Numbered from the stretch's first letter, positions 40,213 through 51,035 are shown. The stretch: 64,000 nucleotides of DNA from Petrolisthes cinctipes (GCA_033782935.1 JAWQEG010004837.1:32677-96676), one strand, 5' to 3'. Numbers and translations are program-made. The notes: generated by a model from the sequence alone, not told the origin.

Positions 40213-41624
40213 TTAATACTCCTCAATGGCCACACTCCCAGGTATGAATGGAACCCTGATCAGTGTGCCCTCGGGGTCGTCTTGCCCCTTGTGGACATGT
40301 TCTTCCTCGTACGTCTTTGGCTTCAATCTCCGCCCATAATTAGAGTCTCTGGAGGGGGAGTGGGAGGTGAAGTAGGAGGGGGAGTGGGAGGTGGAGTAGG
40401 AGGGGGAGGGGGAGGGGGCGTGGGAGTGGTGAGTGATGTAGTGTGGATGGAGGAAGGAGCCGGAGGGTACTGGGGGTAGGTAGCTGTAGAAGGTGTTAGG
40501 CTGCACCAACACACTCCTATGGCTATATCTACCATCCCAGGGGTAATGTCTGCTCCTAGGTAAGGGCTCTGGGTGAGTGGGTGGCTCTGGAATAGTAAAT
40601 GATGGTGGGGAAGGCAAAGAGACAACTCCAGGGGAATCACTGAACGAACCATCTTGCTGAGAATGATCACGGCTCTGACCTTGGTCAAAACTACCACTTG
40701 GGGGTTGACCAAATGTACCAGGAGACTGACCAAAGGTACCACTTGGAAGCTGACCAAAACTACCACTTGGAGGCTGACCAAAACCACCACTTGGAGGCTG
40801 ACCAAAACCACCACTTGGAGGCTGACCAAAACTACCACCACTTGGAGGCTGACCAAAACTACCACCACTTGGAGGCTGACCAAATGTACCACCACTTGGA
40901 GGCTGACCAAATGTACCACCACTTGGAGGCTGACCAAATGTACCACCACTTGGAGGCTGACCAAATGTACCACCACTTGGAGGCTGACCAAATGTACCAG
41001 GAAACTGACCAAAACTACCACCACTTGGAGGCTGACTAAATGTACCAGGAGACTGACCGAAACTACCACTTGGAGGCTGACTAAATGTACCACCACTTGG
41101 GGGTTGACCAAATGTACCAGGAGATTGGCTAAAACCACCACCACTTGGAGATTGGCCAAAACCACCACCACTTGGAGATTGGCCAAAACCACCACCACTT
41201 GGAGATTGGCCAAAACCACCACTTGGAGGCTGACCAAAGCTACCACTTGGAGGCTGACTAAATGTACCACCACTTGGGGGTTGACCAAATGTACCAGGAG
41301 ATTGGCTAAAACCACCACCACTTGGAGATTGGCCAAAACCACCACTTGGAGGCTGGCCAAATGTACCAGGTGATTGACCAAAACCACCACCACTTGGAGG
41401 TGCTTGTCCAAACCTAACATCAGGAGTAAAGCCGGGGTCAGAACCAGCACCACCGCCACCATCAGCGACTGGGAGGACAAAGCCGGGGGGAGGACGGGAT
41501 GGGATACCTCTGAGCCTGGAGACGCGGAGGTACTGTGGGTCGACTTTTAGTGCTCCAATCCTCCCGCTACCCATGCTGTCCTCCAACACCTGGCGCACCA
41601 TCGACTCCTCCTCCTGGCCATCAT
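40213..41624 (-). CDS. Alternative terminal exon: SEA end plus PPSGG-FGQ repeat domain
   Basis: Reading continues from the SEA end through about 430 more codons with no stop. The segment opens with GIPSRPPPGFVLPVADGGGG and then carries about 35 units of FGQ(P/S)PSGG or TFGQPPSGG. A unique region follows (SLPSPPSFTIPEPPTHPEP, then FYSYLPPVPSGSFLHPHY and YSTSHSPSYFTSHSPS), ending RVPFIPGSVAIEEY and stop. There is no transmembrane helix, so this form would be secreted. The repeat resembles Gly/Pro/Ser/Gln-rich elastomeric matrix sequences in composition only. ATTAAA-like sequences near 39983-39998 could serve polyadenylation. Whether it is a true terminal exon or a retained intron needs transcripts. 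Confidence 0.75.
40686..41402 (-). repeat. FGQ-PPSGG coding minisatellite
   Basis: Tandem units of 24, 27 and 30 bp encode (S/T/G)FGQPPSGG variants. Units form higher-order blocks: a run of identical TFGQPPSGG units near 40880-41000, and a longer compound block that occurs twice (about 41090-41150 and 41270-41340). The frame is kept throughout. Confidence 0.88.
41508..41624 (-). CDS. Exon p: end of SEA domain (spliced form)
   Basis: This 117-nt exon has acceptor CCAACAG and candidate donor AGAG|GTATCC. It reads DDGQEEESMVRQVLEDSMG, then SGRIGALKVDPQYLRVSRLR. The final SEA helix and strand (IGALKVDPQYLRV) are clear. The internal donor ends in phase 1, matching the acceptors at 30783 and 29678. 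If the donor is not used, translation reads straight into the FGQ repeat. Confidence 0.75.
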
Positions 41625-42168
41625 CTGTTGGGGAGAATGTAGACGAATACACGGTGAAAAAATTATTAATGTAAAGAAAGTCACCCGATGAAGTGTTACA
41701 GTTTTGGTATTAGTGTGACACAATAATATATATACCCGATATATATTACAAGATTTCCACAACCAGTGACGTTCCTGGCTCAGGAGAGATAAAGCAGAGT
41801 CGGCCATTTATTAACAATACCTTAGTCATTATAAGGTAATACATTTAAATGCAAATAACATTATATACAACACAGAAAAAATCTGGAGGAAACATAATGA
41901 TTAAACACTCACTAAAACAGGCACAATCTTTAAATAATTTTCACTTGCCAACTAACAAGGGCAAATCTTCAGGCATCTTGTTGACAAGACAGAGACCACT
42001 TTTGCCAGCAATTATTCTAATATCTGTCCATTACATTCAAGAAATGACAAGTTTTATTGGTCACACAAGAGGTAAACTGAATGAATGGCAAAATCTGGTG
42101 CTTGACAGAGAATACTGAAGAAACTGTCAGTCGTCTGTAAGAATTAAAGAGACGAGTTGTAAACACAC

Positions 42169-42269
42169 CTGGTGACACGGGTGGTACTTCTCCAGCCTCA
42201 GCCTCGTGTGCTGTCTTGTCAAGAATCACTTCCATCTTGGCCACCAACGTCCCGCTCCCACCGTCCACC
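42169..42269 (-). CDS. Exon o: SEA domain, central part
   Basis: This 101-nt exon has acceptor CTCAG and donor CCAG|GTGTGT. It reads VDGGSGTLVAKMEVILDK, then TAHEAEAGEVPPVSP. It occupies the place of the SEA self-cleavage turn. The canonical G-S-V-V-V is replaced here by G-T-L-V-A (or G-S-G-T-L), so autocleavage is uncertain. Confidence 0.85.
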
Positions 42270-42343
42270 CTGAGTAGACACACCTCGTACAATTTAGCCA
42301 AATATAATACTAGATTCATAAAGCACACACACCTTGTATAGTA

Positions 42344-43199
42344 CAGTAATCTCTCAATTATCCGGCGTATAGCAGCCGAGACCGCGTCGGATAATGTCGA
42401 AAGACGGATAATGCATCACTACCCCCCCCCCCCTCCCGCCCGTAGCTCCTTCCGGCTCGCACAATGCTAATAACATTAAGGGGAGCCTCCACTCTCACCC
42501 CCATCTGTGCTCCTGTTAATTTTAGAAGCAAAAGCTCTTTGCCATCGTAATCCTCGTTGGTTTTTACATATACTGACCAATTTTCATTGCAATCGAGCAA
42601 CAAATAATATTTTTCTCAAATTTTTTGAAGAAAAAAATGGAAAATATTAACAAACAAATATCTATGTTTCAGACCCAACCGGCCTGACCTGACCTTGGGT
42701 GAGGTGAGGTGAGGTGAGGTGACAGACAGACCACACCTCACCCAACCGGCCTGACCTGACCTTGGGTGAGGTGAGGTGAAGTCTGTCTGTCATCAGAACA
42801 CACCTTGTCCCTCCCTCCCCCTGTCAGCTTAGTCAGCTACTTATTTTCCTTTCATTCAACTCTGTACTGCTGAAGAGGGAGGTAGTTGCCTCCGAAACAT
42901 CCATATAAAATACTTTCTGTCTATAAAAAGTGGGTTTTTCTTAGCATGGAAAATATCACTTGAAAAAAAATTTAACTTAAAAATTCTCTAGTTAGTGCTC
43001 TAAATTTGTAATACCTCCATTTTCTTTATCTTCCCTAAGTTATACAGAGTATGGAGAAGTGGCTGGTGTATGGTAGACTATTGAATTTTGCCGATTTTTT
43101 TAAATGCGCACATACGGACCTGACTGGAGATAAGGATTTCGTGCGCCGGATAATGTCGCATGACGGATAGCACGACGACGGATAATTGAGAGATTACTG
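42344..43199. mobile_element. Non-autonomous pogo/Tigger-like MITE in SEA intron
   Basis: The ends are inverted copies of CAGTAATCTCTCAATTAT plus CCG (left 42344, right end 43199). Both are flanked by TA (42342-42343 and 43200-43201), the target duplication of Tc1/mariner-pogo elements. CGGATAAT-type subterminal motifs recur near both ends. The 856-bp interior has no transposase frame; it contains a duplicated block with GGTGA repeats at 42675-42780. Confidence 0.88.
42675..42782. repeat. Duplicated GGTGA-rich block inside the MITE
   Basis: A segment beginning CCCAACCGGCCTGACCTGAC and running into GGTGA pentamers occurs twice, about 65 bp apart. Within each copy, CCTGACCTGACCTTGGGTGAGG is itself close to an inverted repeat. 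Confidence 0.75.
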
Positions 43200-43457
43200 T
43201 ATGTTCAAATATATTACTTTGCCTGTATTTATCATCCTACATATCTATTTTTTAATTGGTTATCCAGTTACCCAGGCAAGCAATTATCTTCAGTACTTAT
43301 ATTATTATCTATCTATTTATGAAATAAAATACTTTTTTAAGGTGTCTATTTGTTTGTGCAGTACAGCAACACACGTCGACAAACTCCCAAACACTATGCA
43401 ACACAGGTCTACTCACACTAAGGGTTAACTCACATTACACAATACAAGTTAACTCAC

Positions 43458-43674
43458 ACTTCGACAACCTCCGTAGCCTCGTAGCCGGGCACGTCCTTGA
43501 GAGCTGCCTCCACTGAGTCCCTCACTCGGTCGGTCAGCTGAATCCAGGTGGTGCTGCCAGGTTCTGGGATCTCGTAGTTGCTGCCCACACCAGTCAACTT
43601 CATCTCCACTTCGTAGTGTAGCTGTGGTGGTCGTGGTGTGGTGGTGTACACGAATGGTCGACCGTCAGCGCCTC
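43458..43674 (-). CDS. Exon n: SEA domain, first part
   Basis: This 217-nt exon has acceptor CCACAG and donor GAAGT|GTGAGT. A short Pro/Thr linker (TTTPRPPQ) is followed by LHYEVEMKLTGVGSNYEIP and WIQLTDRVRDSVEAALKDVP, ending EATEVVEV. Strand, amphipathic helix (LTDRVRDSVEAAL) and second strand are the usual SEA order. Confidence 0.88.
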
Positions 43675-43742
43675 CTGTGGTTGGTGAACGAGATGGATTA
43701 GTAGGTTGGTTGGTGTGGGATGAATCGTAAAGGCCACATTAA

Positions 43743-44317
43743 CCCCTTAACCACGGGTGACGACATAAATCAACAGTGCAGTTTTTAAATTTGCCAGCTC
43801 CCCAACATTCTTGTTTTGGCTGGCAACACTGAGGGTGCAAGCATAGGGACTCCCCCAAGTACAGCCAGCCACTACCAGTCAGTGTGACAAGAGCATTGAG
43901 GGTGGGAGGATGTATTTTCAGCACTCCGCTTTTACTGTAATTAACATATATGTACGTAAAAATGACAGTAACATTATATTTCATAATGTTGTGTTGAAAA
44001 ATGTGATTCTGACATGTTTTATGACAAAATCAGAGTGTGAAAACATACTTAGATATGTAAATAGTGTAAAAGAAAATTTTGAGTTGTGGTTATTCTGAGC
44101 TGGCTACCCATCCTACAGATCTCCATATAGTCTTCACAAGTATATTAGAAGACAGCTAAAGGTTGGTACTTCAATATCCTGTATAATCTATTCATGCAGT
44201 GTGAGTGGTTTACAAGCTATTAGCTGTCAAATGTGTTGTTTACAACGTCGGCGCGAATGCGGGAAAAAGGCCCGCAAGACAGAGCTGCCACACTCAGTAA
44301 TGCCCGCCCTTAAGGGG
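43743..44317. mobile_element. piggyBac-like MITE
   Basis: The element starts CCCCTTAACCACGGGTGA and ends with the inverse of CCCCTTAAGGGCGGGC. It is flanked on both sides by TTAA (43739-43742 and 44318-44321), the target duplication of piggyBac transposons. It is 575 bp with no coding capacity, in the intron between the SEA and DOMON-2 exons. It contains a copy of the CTGGCAACACT motif also seen near 12.1-13.7 kb. Confidence 0.78.
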
Positions 44318-44534
44318 TTAAAGGCACTGTGATATAGGGGAAAAAAATAAAAATAAATATATATAAAAAAGGAGGTTAATGATAATACTCCAACCCAGTC
44401 CTGCCATAATTCATTCCCTTCATCCCCCCCAAAAATTATATATACAATAATAAGTTAATATGTAAATAATGTATAACAACAGATAATTTCAACCTCCCTT
44501 AAATCATCCTACTTTCCCTCCTGTGGCCACTTAC

Positions 44535-44685
44535 CAAACTTGGAGCAGGATCGAATGCAGATGCGCTCAGTGGAGATGATAGGGGTGACCTCGTGTTTGC
44601 GTATCCTCTTGGCTACATACTTGACCGAACCGCCTTTAATGGGGAACACCATGTAGAGGCACTGCTCGTCTGTGAAGCTCAGGTC
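44535..44685 (-). CDS. Exon m: end of DOMON-2
   Basis: This 151-nt exon has acceptor CTACAG and donor TTTG|GTAAGT. It reads DLSFTDEQCLYMVFPIKGGS, then VKYVAKRIRKHEVTP, then STERICIRSCSKF. The Cys-rich end and the MVFPIKGG strand fit the closing part of a DOMON domain. Confidence 0.88.
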
Positions 44686-45092
44686 CTGTAGGGTAATAGG
44701 AGTGGTGGTGGTGGGTTTATGGAGTGGATTAGTAGTTCGATTAAGTGGAGGATTGGGAGTAAAGAATGCAGTATCAAGTATGGGGGTAAAACAATTTTTG
44801 CATTCAGATCAGACTATGATAAAAAGAAAAGAAAAGAAAAAAAAAAAAAAAAAAAAAAAAAAATTAAATCATTCTTATACACTTAGAAACACCAAGCTGC
44901 TAACAAACAACACTCTGGTCCAGTACTGTACTAACATAATTGGCACCATATCTCTTCAGGAACTTCCAAATCACTACAACACTCACACATTAAAAACCAG
45001 CACACAGATGGCTAAGTAAATAAACCTCAGTCTCTCTCTCACTTTCATAAACAAACAAAACTACAAAAAAAATTTCAGCTTAGTACACTCAC

Positions 45093-45284
45093 ATATTCAG
45101 AGTCGCCGGACACTCTCCTTCGGGCAAATTCGAGTGTGACCAGACCGTCTTCGCTGTATCCGGTGAAGTTGGTGATGCCCTGGTTAGGGTCGACCACCGG
45201 GGCAGAGTAACTGCGAGCCCAGGCATCAAACATGAAGTAGCGGCCTGATCCCTCCACCCAGCCAATCACTGCGTCTGTCAGAGG
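45093..45284 (-). CDS. Exon l: DOMON-2, central part
   Basis: This 192-nt exon (64 codons, phase 0 to 0) has acceptor CTTGCAG and donor GAATAT|GTGAGT. It reads PLTDAVIGWVEGSGRYFMFD, then AWARSYSAPVVDPNQG, then GLVTLEFARRRV. DAVIGWV and LEFARR are hallmark DOMON strands. There is no obvious haem-ligand Met/His pair that I would trust by eye. Confidence 0.92.
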
Positions 45285-45647
45285 CTGCAAGAGAGAATTT
45301 AGAGTCAGCTTTTCTTGTTAGTTGATTCTCTGGTTTTTTACTATCATACTTTGTTGCATACTGTATATCATTTTCCTTGTCTTTCCCCTATCAAACTCCT
45401 ACATACACACATCATTCCTAAATGCACCCATCTTCAGGCCTTACTGAAATTTCCATAACATTTCACTTCTCAATACATTCACTGCCTTTTCTAAAATTTT
45501 CCAAACACTCCTAAGCTTACTCAAAACCCCTTTTAAACCACTCTAAAGCACACTGAGCCTTAACAAGCTATGAAACACACCCATAATTCCTTTTAAACCT
45601 CCCCTAAAAAACCCAGCATCAACAAGCCACAAAACCAATGCACATAC

Positions 45648-45847
45648 CATCCTTGTGTTGTCGGTGAATCCAATGCCGGTCCAGAGCTGAGTATGGGTTG
45701 TCTGCACCTTAAACTTAATGTAGTCAGTAGGCTCGTCATACTCCCAGCGGGCATAGTACTGGCAGTTCTCACCCGGGGTACAGCTGGACGGGTACCTCCA
45801 GTGGTTTCCGCACCAATTGACTTCCTCTTTTATTTGTGCTTCTTGCT
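45648..45847 (-). CDS. Exon k: DOMON-2, first part
   Basis: This 200-nt exon has acceptor CTACACAG and donor ATG|GTATGT. It reads EQEAQIKEEVNWCGNHWRYP, SSCTPGENCQYYARWEYD and FKVQTTHTQLWTGIGFTDN, ending TRM. The W-E-Y strand and the LWTGIGFT-DN-RM motif match the front sheet of a DOMON domain. It ends on a codon boundary. Confidence 0.9.
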
Positions 45848-46405
45848 CTGTGTAGGGGTGAGGGAGATGGATTAGGTGTTGTGCTTTACTAAATGTTGGA
45901 GAGAGAGAAAGAACAATTTTGGCTACTGCCAGTTATCAGGAGGGATAGAGATGTCTTCAATGACAGTAAAACATACCAACCTCTCTTCTAAGCCAATCCT
46001 CAAACACTACATACAATATTACTTTTCCTTCACAAGCTAATGGAAGAGACTTTTCCGGCATCCCCTACATCGACTCAAACCCACCCAACCTCACCTTTCC
46101 GGCATCTCTCTCATTACACATGGCACCATCTTGCCTACCACTATAGCATCTTTAATCTCATAAAACCTGTCTCACCTCTAAATCTACACAGCAAAATCTC
46201 ACTTCTGAAACTCCATGAATCTTCCACAGCCCATAACCCAACACCACCCCACTTCTATTAGCACATCCTAAATCCCACAAACCCCCAACACCTTCCAGAC
46301 CCCTCATTAACACCACTTAACAACCTCCTAATCTCAGCACCACCTCCACCACCAACACCAACACCTAAAATCCTCCATAGCCCCACAAAAATAATAGAAT
46401 CTCAC

Positions 46406-46612
46406 CCATGAAGTTGATGGTGGTGACTCCCCGTTGGTCCCTCTTGCCATGGTACTTGATCTCGTCAGGGCGGTAGAAGTCAGGGATGCTGGAGGCCTGC
46501 CCTGCCTCCAGACCAGAGGATGGGGAGTGGATGTAGCGACCCGGCTCCTGGCCCTTGGCCCAGATGACATGGGTCAGCTCGTCCTTGATGGGGTGGTCCG
46601 TTGGATGGGTTG
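46406..46612 (-). CDS. Exon j: end of DOMON-1
   Basis: This 207-nt exon has acceptor AAACAG and donor ATGG|GTGAG. It reads THPTDHPIKDELTHVIWAKG and then QEPGRYIHSP, ending EIKYHGKRDQRGVTTINFM. VIWAKGQ is the typical final DOMON strand; the YHG and RG-TTINF part is a conserved tail seen after such domains. Phase fits both neighbours. Confidence 0.9.
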
Positions 46613-46920
46613 CTGTTTGTTCGGAGGTAAATGTAGCAATGTGGTCAGAATGTTATTGTTGATTTAGTACTACTTTTTCTTGAACATTTATTTACTGATC
46701 TAATCATATATTTATTCATCCCTACCTACTGGACTCATAAACTAACTTTCTTGACTTGGGAGATAGTTAATACAACTTACTTACATACTGAGCATTTCAC
46801 ATCCATTAACCTAAATACATTAAAGAGATTTCTGTCTGTTAATGTATCTTATCCTTTTATTTTGTTTCTTTCTATTTCAGAGCCTGGAGCACATCTACTT
46901 TTCACTATCAACATACTCAC

Positions 46921-47157
46921 CCTCGAGTTTCCTTCTGAAGAGTATGGTGGTGACACCATCCTCCTCCCACCCAAGAGCTGCCGTCAATGAACCCTCGCCG
47001 CCCCAGAACTCATCAACACGTGGGGTGGAGCGGTCACGGGTGTAGTAGTCTTCAATGAGGTACAGGTTACCTTGAGCCGCACCAATCACTATATCTGTAC
47101 AGTCCATAGCATGGAAGTCCAACTTGGGTACAAATGGCGAGTCTCCACTGAGTGGTT
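46921..47157 (-). CDS. Exon i: second half of DOMON-1
   Basis: This 237-nt exon has acceptor CACCAG and donor GAGG|GTGAGT. It reads PLSGDSPFVPKLDFHAMDC, TDIVIGAAQGNLYLIEDYY and TRDRSTPRVDEFWGGE, ending GVTTILFRRKLE. The DIVIG motif, the DYY strand and the GVTTILFRRKL strand are standard DOMON features and complete the fold begun in exon e. Confidence 0.9.
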
Positions 47158-47672
47158 CTGGTGGTGGTAATGTGGAAGAGGGACACATTAATAACCCTCA
47201 AACAAGGACACATATTAATCCTTAAACATCAGGTCCTGAGTGTTATTGTTTAGTGGTTGCAGCAAAGGAATGAATGCAAGAAGGGATACAAAAGGAAACT
47301 AAAGTCCTATCTGCTACTTTACTGTATAGCCTGTAAATAAGGTATGATTTCAGTATGGTAATTAATAAAAGGTGGTAAAGAAAAATTATAACACCAGTCC
47401 AACTTTTAAAATAATGTTTAGGTAGAGGTAATTTTTTGGTTTATGTAACTGAAGTAGTAACCTCAGGGATATGAATGTTATGGAGTAAAAAATAAGAATC
47501 TGAATGAATTTTTATCATCTCTTCACAGCAGGAATAGAGGGCTTAGGTATAAGAAAGAGGTGACTTTGTAGCATTCCAAAAACAGCCCCAGCACAGTCAA
47601 AGTTAAATATCATAGTGATATTAGCAATAGAGTACAGAAAGAATTAAGAACAGTTGCTCTCTTGTCACTCAC

Positions 47673-47836
47673 CAGATTCAGGCTCTGATTCAGGTTCAGC
47701 CTCAGCCTCAGCTTCTGCCTCTGGTTCAGCCTTGCTCTCTGCCTCAGCCTCTGGTTCTGGCTCAGCGTTTGCAGAGTCTGTCTCCCTGGCCACCAGTTGG
47801 GCAGGTTTTAGTAGTGGCACTGACAGTGATTCCGGT
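47673..47836 (-). CDS. Exon h: acidic Glu/Ala/Pro repeat
   Basis: This 164-nt exon has acceptor CATTAG and donor TCTG|GTGAGT. It reads RPESLSVPLLKPAQLVARE, then TDSANAEPEPEAEAESK, and more EAE/EPE repeats ending PESEPES. Composition is like the Glu/Pro repeat of exon e. It joins in frame to the second half of DOMON-1. Confidence 0.8.
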
Positions 47837-48227
47837 CTAATGACAAGATTCATAAGTTAATTATTCTTGTGATAAAAATATGCATGTTCCTATCAAACAA
47901 TATAAGCTTTGAGTCAAGTTCAGTGTATATAAAATGTTCAAATGAGATAGTTAAGAAAATTCACTAAGTATAGTGATTTCTTTCCTGTAGGGAGCAAGTA
48001 GTTATGTAAGAACTGTACAGTACTGCAATTAATCATGATATAAAGTTTACAATTTTTAATTATTTTCAATATTGAAAGGATCAAGTGCTGTCATTAAAAA
48101 GCTGATTGTGCATATCATCCTGTCAGTACACACAGATGTGTAACTTAAATATGGTTTCCCTATGCTACAGTATCTGTATACAGTACTGTACTTAAGCATC
48201 TATTACAGGCAGTAGGGAAGGACTCAC

Positions 48228-48273
48228 CTTGCTTCCCTCTTGCTCCTCGGTACCAAAAGTCCAGTGAGTCGAT
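48228..48273 (-). CDS. Exon g: short exon with RSKR site
   Basis: This 46-nt exon has acceptor TTTACAG and donor GCAAG|GTGAGT. It reads DRLTGLLVPRSKREA and joins in frame to RPESLSVP of the next exon. RSKR followed by E fits the R-x-K/R-R pattern of furin-type cleavage. Phases are 1 in and 2 out, so it can only be skipped together with the next exon. Confidence 0.68.
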
Positions 48274-49236
48274 CTGTAAACACACCCACTATTACTCTTT
48301 ACTCATTAACAATTTCTATTTATGCTTCCACAACGTACTCATTTACAACTTTTTTGTAGCCGACGGTAATTGTTCACAGTCAATATGAGGTTATATGTGA
48401 TGGGTCAAAACTAGTCTGCCACTGGGGTTTGTATTCATGCATCAGCCAACCAAAGGCAAATATTAATTTTACAGAAATATCACTGTCTGTCAACAAATAC
48501 TGTCTACTCAAGAATAAATATATTGAATTATTTATACCAGTTTGTCTATGTAAAGTATTTGTATCAAGTTCTACTGTTCTAGACCTGTGAATAAACTATA
48601 CCAAGTGAATATTATACCAGTGATGTACAGTACCGTACCAGTAAGTAAAAAGAAGAAACAAAAGATTAGCATTCTGTTACTGGGATAAATACTGTGCTAA
48701 CAATCTCCATAAAATATAAGAATAATAAGTATTAAGAAATTGAGCATCATTGACAAATAATACATCTCATAATTATTATACCTATGAAAATCAATACAAA
48801 TTAAAATCCATATTTATATATTACAGTAGTTGTCTTTAATTATAAAAACAAAAAGTTAGCAGGGACTCTATTTAGTCATTATAATAACAAATGAAAAGTT
48901 AATCATGCAAGTTCTATTTTCCTTAATGAAGGTGATGAGAATTAATTAATTTAAATAATTGAAGAACTGAACCGTACGAGTTCATATCCTTTACAAATAT
49001 AAATCATAATGAAATACAGCTAATAAACATTACATAAAATATGGGTAGAGTACATGTAAATTCAACCATATGCAGGAAAGAAATTAAAATTATTAGCGAC
49101 CTTCTACAATGCTGAAACAAAAAATGAAGTATAAATCTGCATCCAAAAGCTTTCAACTGTGGTAAATACTTGCATAATTTTAGTGTAAGTAATCTATTTA
49201 GAGTGTAGCTACATGCAAAAGACAATGCAAACTTAC

Positions 49237-49251
49237 CTTCAATTATATCAC
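49237..49251 (-). CDS. Candidate 15-nt microexon
   Basis: On the minus strand CTTCAG|GTGATATAATTGAAG|GTAAG gives a 15-nt exon with good acceptor and donor. Phase 1 on both sides fits the Thr-rich exon before it and the RSKR exon after it, adding SDIIE in frame. The neighbours also join in frame without it, so it would be a cassette. Such a short exon could be a chance pair of splice sites. Confidence 0.45.
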
Positions 49252-49810
49252 CTGAAGTAGAAGAAGAATGGGAAGATGAGCATATGAAAAGAAAATTGAC
49301 AAAAATAATGAGTTAGTTGGAAGACTTGCAGTCAGTACGTATTAGTTACTGCTTTACCTGGTCGAACCCCACAGCACTATACCTGTACTGTACTTCATTT
49401 CGGTGAGGTTGATGGTATGACTAGGAAATTATTACGAACATGTTCAACAAACCCAATCGAAGTCACCTCTCAGCTGATGCCAATTCTGGAGGTGTTTAAA
49501 ATCTCTAGTCTTGACTATACATACTTATACCTGATCCCAACCATATCATTACACTTGGTAACACTAAATGCTGTTCCTTCTCTCTCCCTCTCTTTGTCTC
49601 TCTCTCTCTCTGCATCTCGTAATAATCTTCCTTATTATTCACATCTCATTCCTTATCATTTTTCTTTTTCTATTCATTTATATACGTAATTTTTTCCCTC
49701 CAGGTAAAGCAATAACCACCAACACAACAACAAAATGCAAAAACATACCTAGCAGGCACATCTACCTCTAGGGAAGTAACCCAGTATGTGGGGGAATTGG
49801 GGTAGACGCA

Positions 49811-49893
49811 GCCCTCCAAACTGAATCGTAAAACACATTCCAATAGTCTCATATGGAGGGATTCTGTTTCCTGGCATAGCTTGGAGGAATCAC
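49811..49893. repeat. Dispersed hairpin repeat, copy 8
   Basis: The right arm ATTCTGTTTCCTGGCATAGC then TTGGAGGAATCA is clear; the left arm CCCTCCAAACTGAATCG is diverged. Confidence 0.68.
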
Positions 49894-51035
49894 TCTACTC
49901 CCTATTTTCCCACAGCAGATTACATCCCTTAACTAACTACAGGCTATTGCAAAACACTCTAAAATAACACATGCACAAACACTGCCTACTGGAACTAACA
50001 CATGCCCAATTACTAATAACTAAAAAATACTTATAACTACACAGCACTACGGCAAATCAATGCATCGTGAAATACTATGAGTGAATTAAAAAAAAAAGAA
50101 CTTGTGGATAATGCAAACCATACTTTTCTCACATGCCAAATGCTTATGTTATGTTGTGTACTTCAGGAAAATGTGAGCAAATTATGCTTCATGCTCTAAA
50201 GATTAATAACAAGTGCAATAATACTGTGGAAATCTAGACATAAATTAGAGTGACTTAGTTCTAGTATTGTTAATTTAAAGATTGCATTCAACTTTATTTC
50301 CACTTAAAATTTGTCTTATACAATATAATTAGTTACCATAATTAGGTCATACTTTAGTCATAAAAAACAACAACAAATTACTGTAGTTATACCAATACAT
50401 AAGGTACACTTAAAAACAATGAAAACATCTGAAAGAAATATGGATAAATTAAAGCAGATCATAAAAAATAAACAATAAAGTCATCTTAAATAGATTTTAC
50501 AGTGCTTGTTAGTGTTAGTAAGCATAAGGGTTGGTTACAAAAAGGAAAGAAGTGATGTAAAGTAGAATTATTTACAAAAAAAAAGAAAGAAAAAAGTAAG
50601 ATGAGACATGAAAAATGAATATGGTAATAATGGAAATGAAATGAAAACATAAAATTAATATAAAGTTGTATATCAAACACAAATCATAAATTAATGATCA
50701 ATATGCCACAAAATAATAATGTTAGTATCTTTAACTGACAGTACAGGGTAAATAACTACACAAAATATCTTAAATATATCAGAGTACAAACAAAAAACAT
50801 AACAGATGTCGGAACAAATAAATATTCAATAAAACAAAAAATGTACCTTAAGACAGTAATATACAGGGAAGATCTTACATAACATGACTCTCAGTAATTA
50901 TGGTTGGAATATAAACATCAAATAATTATTCCCACTGACATACATTTAAATAAAATAGTTGGGACTAATGCCAGATGATTTACAAAGTGAGGAAAATCCC
51001 GGTGATCCATCCAAGGTTTACAACACCCAATCAAC

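Noticed and set aside
40654..41373. Plus-strand frame with TTTWRLTK repeats
   Set aside because: It is the antisense of the FGQ repeat, with no splice or start context. The minus frame joins the SEA domain.
40323..41480. Minus-strand frame with LVSLQVVV repeats
   Set aside because: It is a shifted frame over the same minisatellite; the FGQ frame continues from the SEA exon.
42358..42603. Possible transposase fragment in the pogo-like MITE
   Set aside because: The 81-codon frame has no helix-turn-helix or DDD/DDE-like pattern and crosses a poly-C tract.
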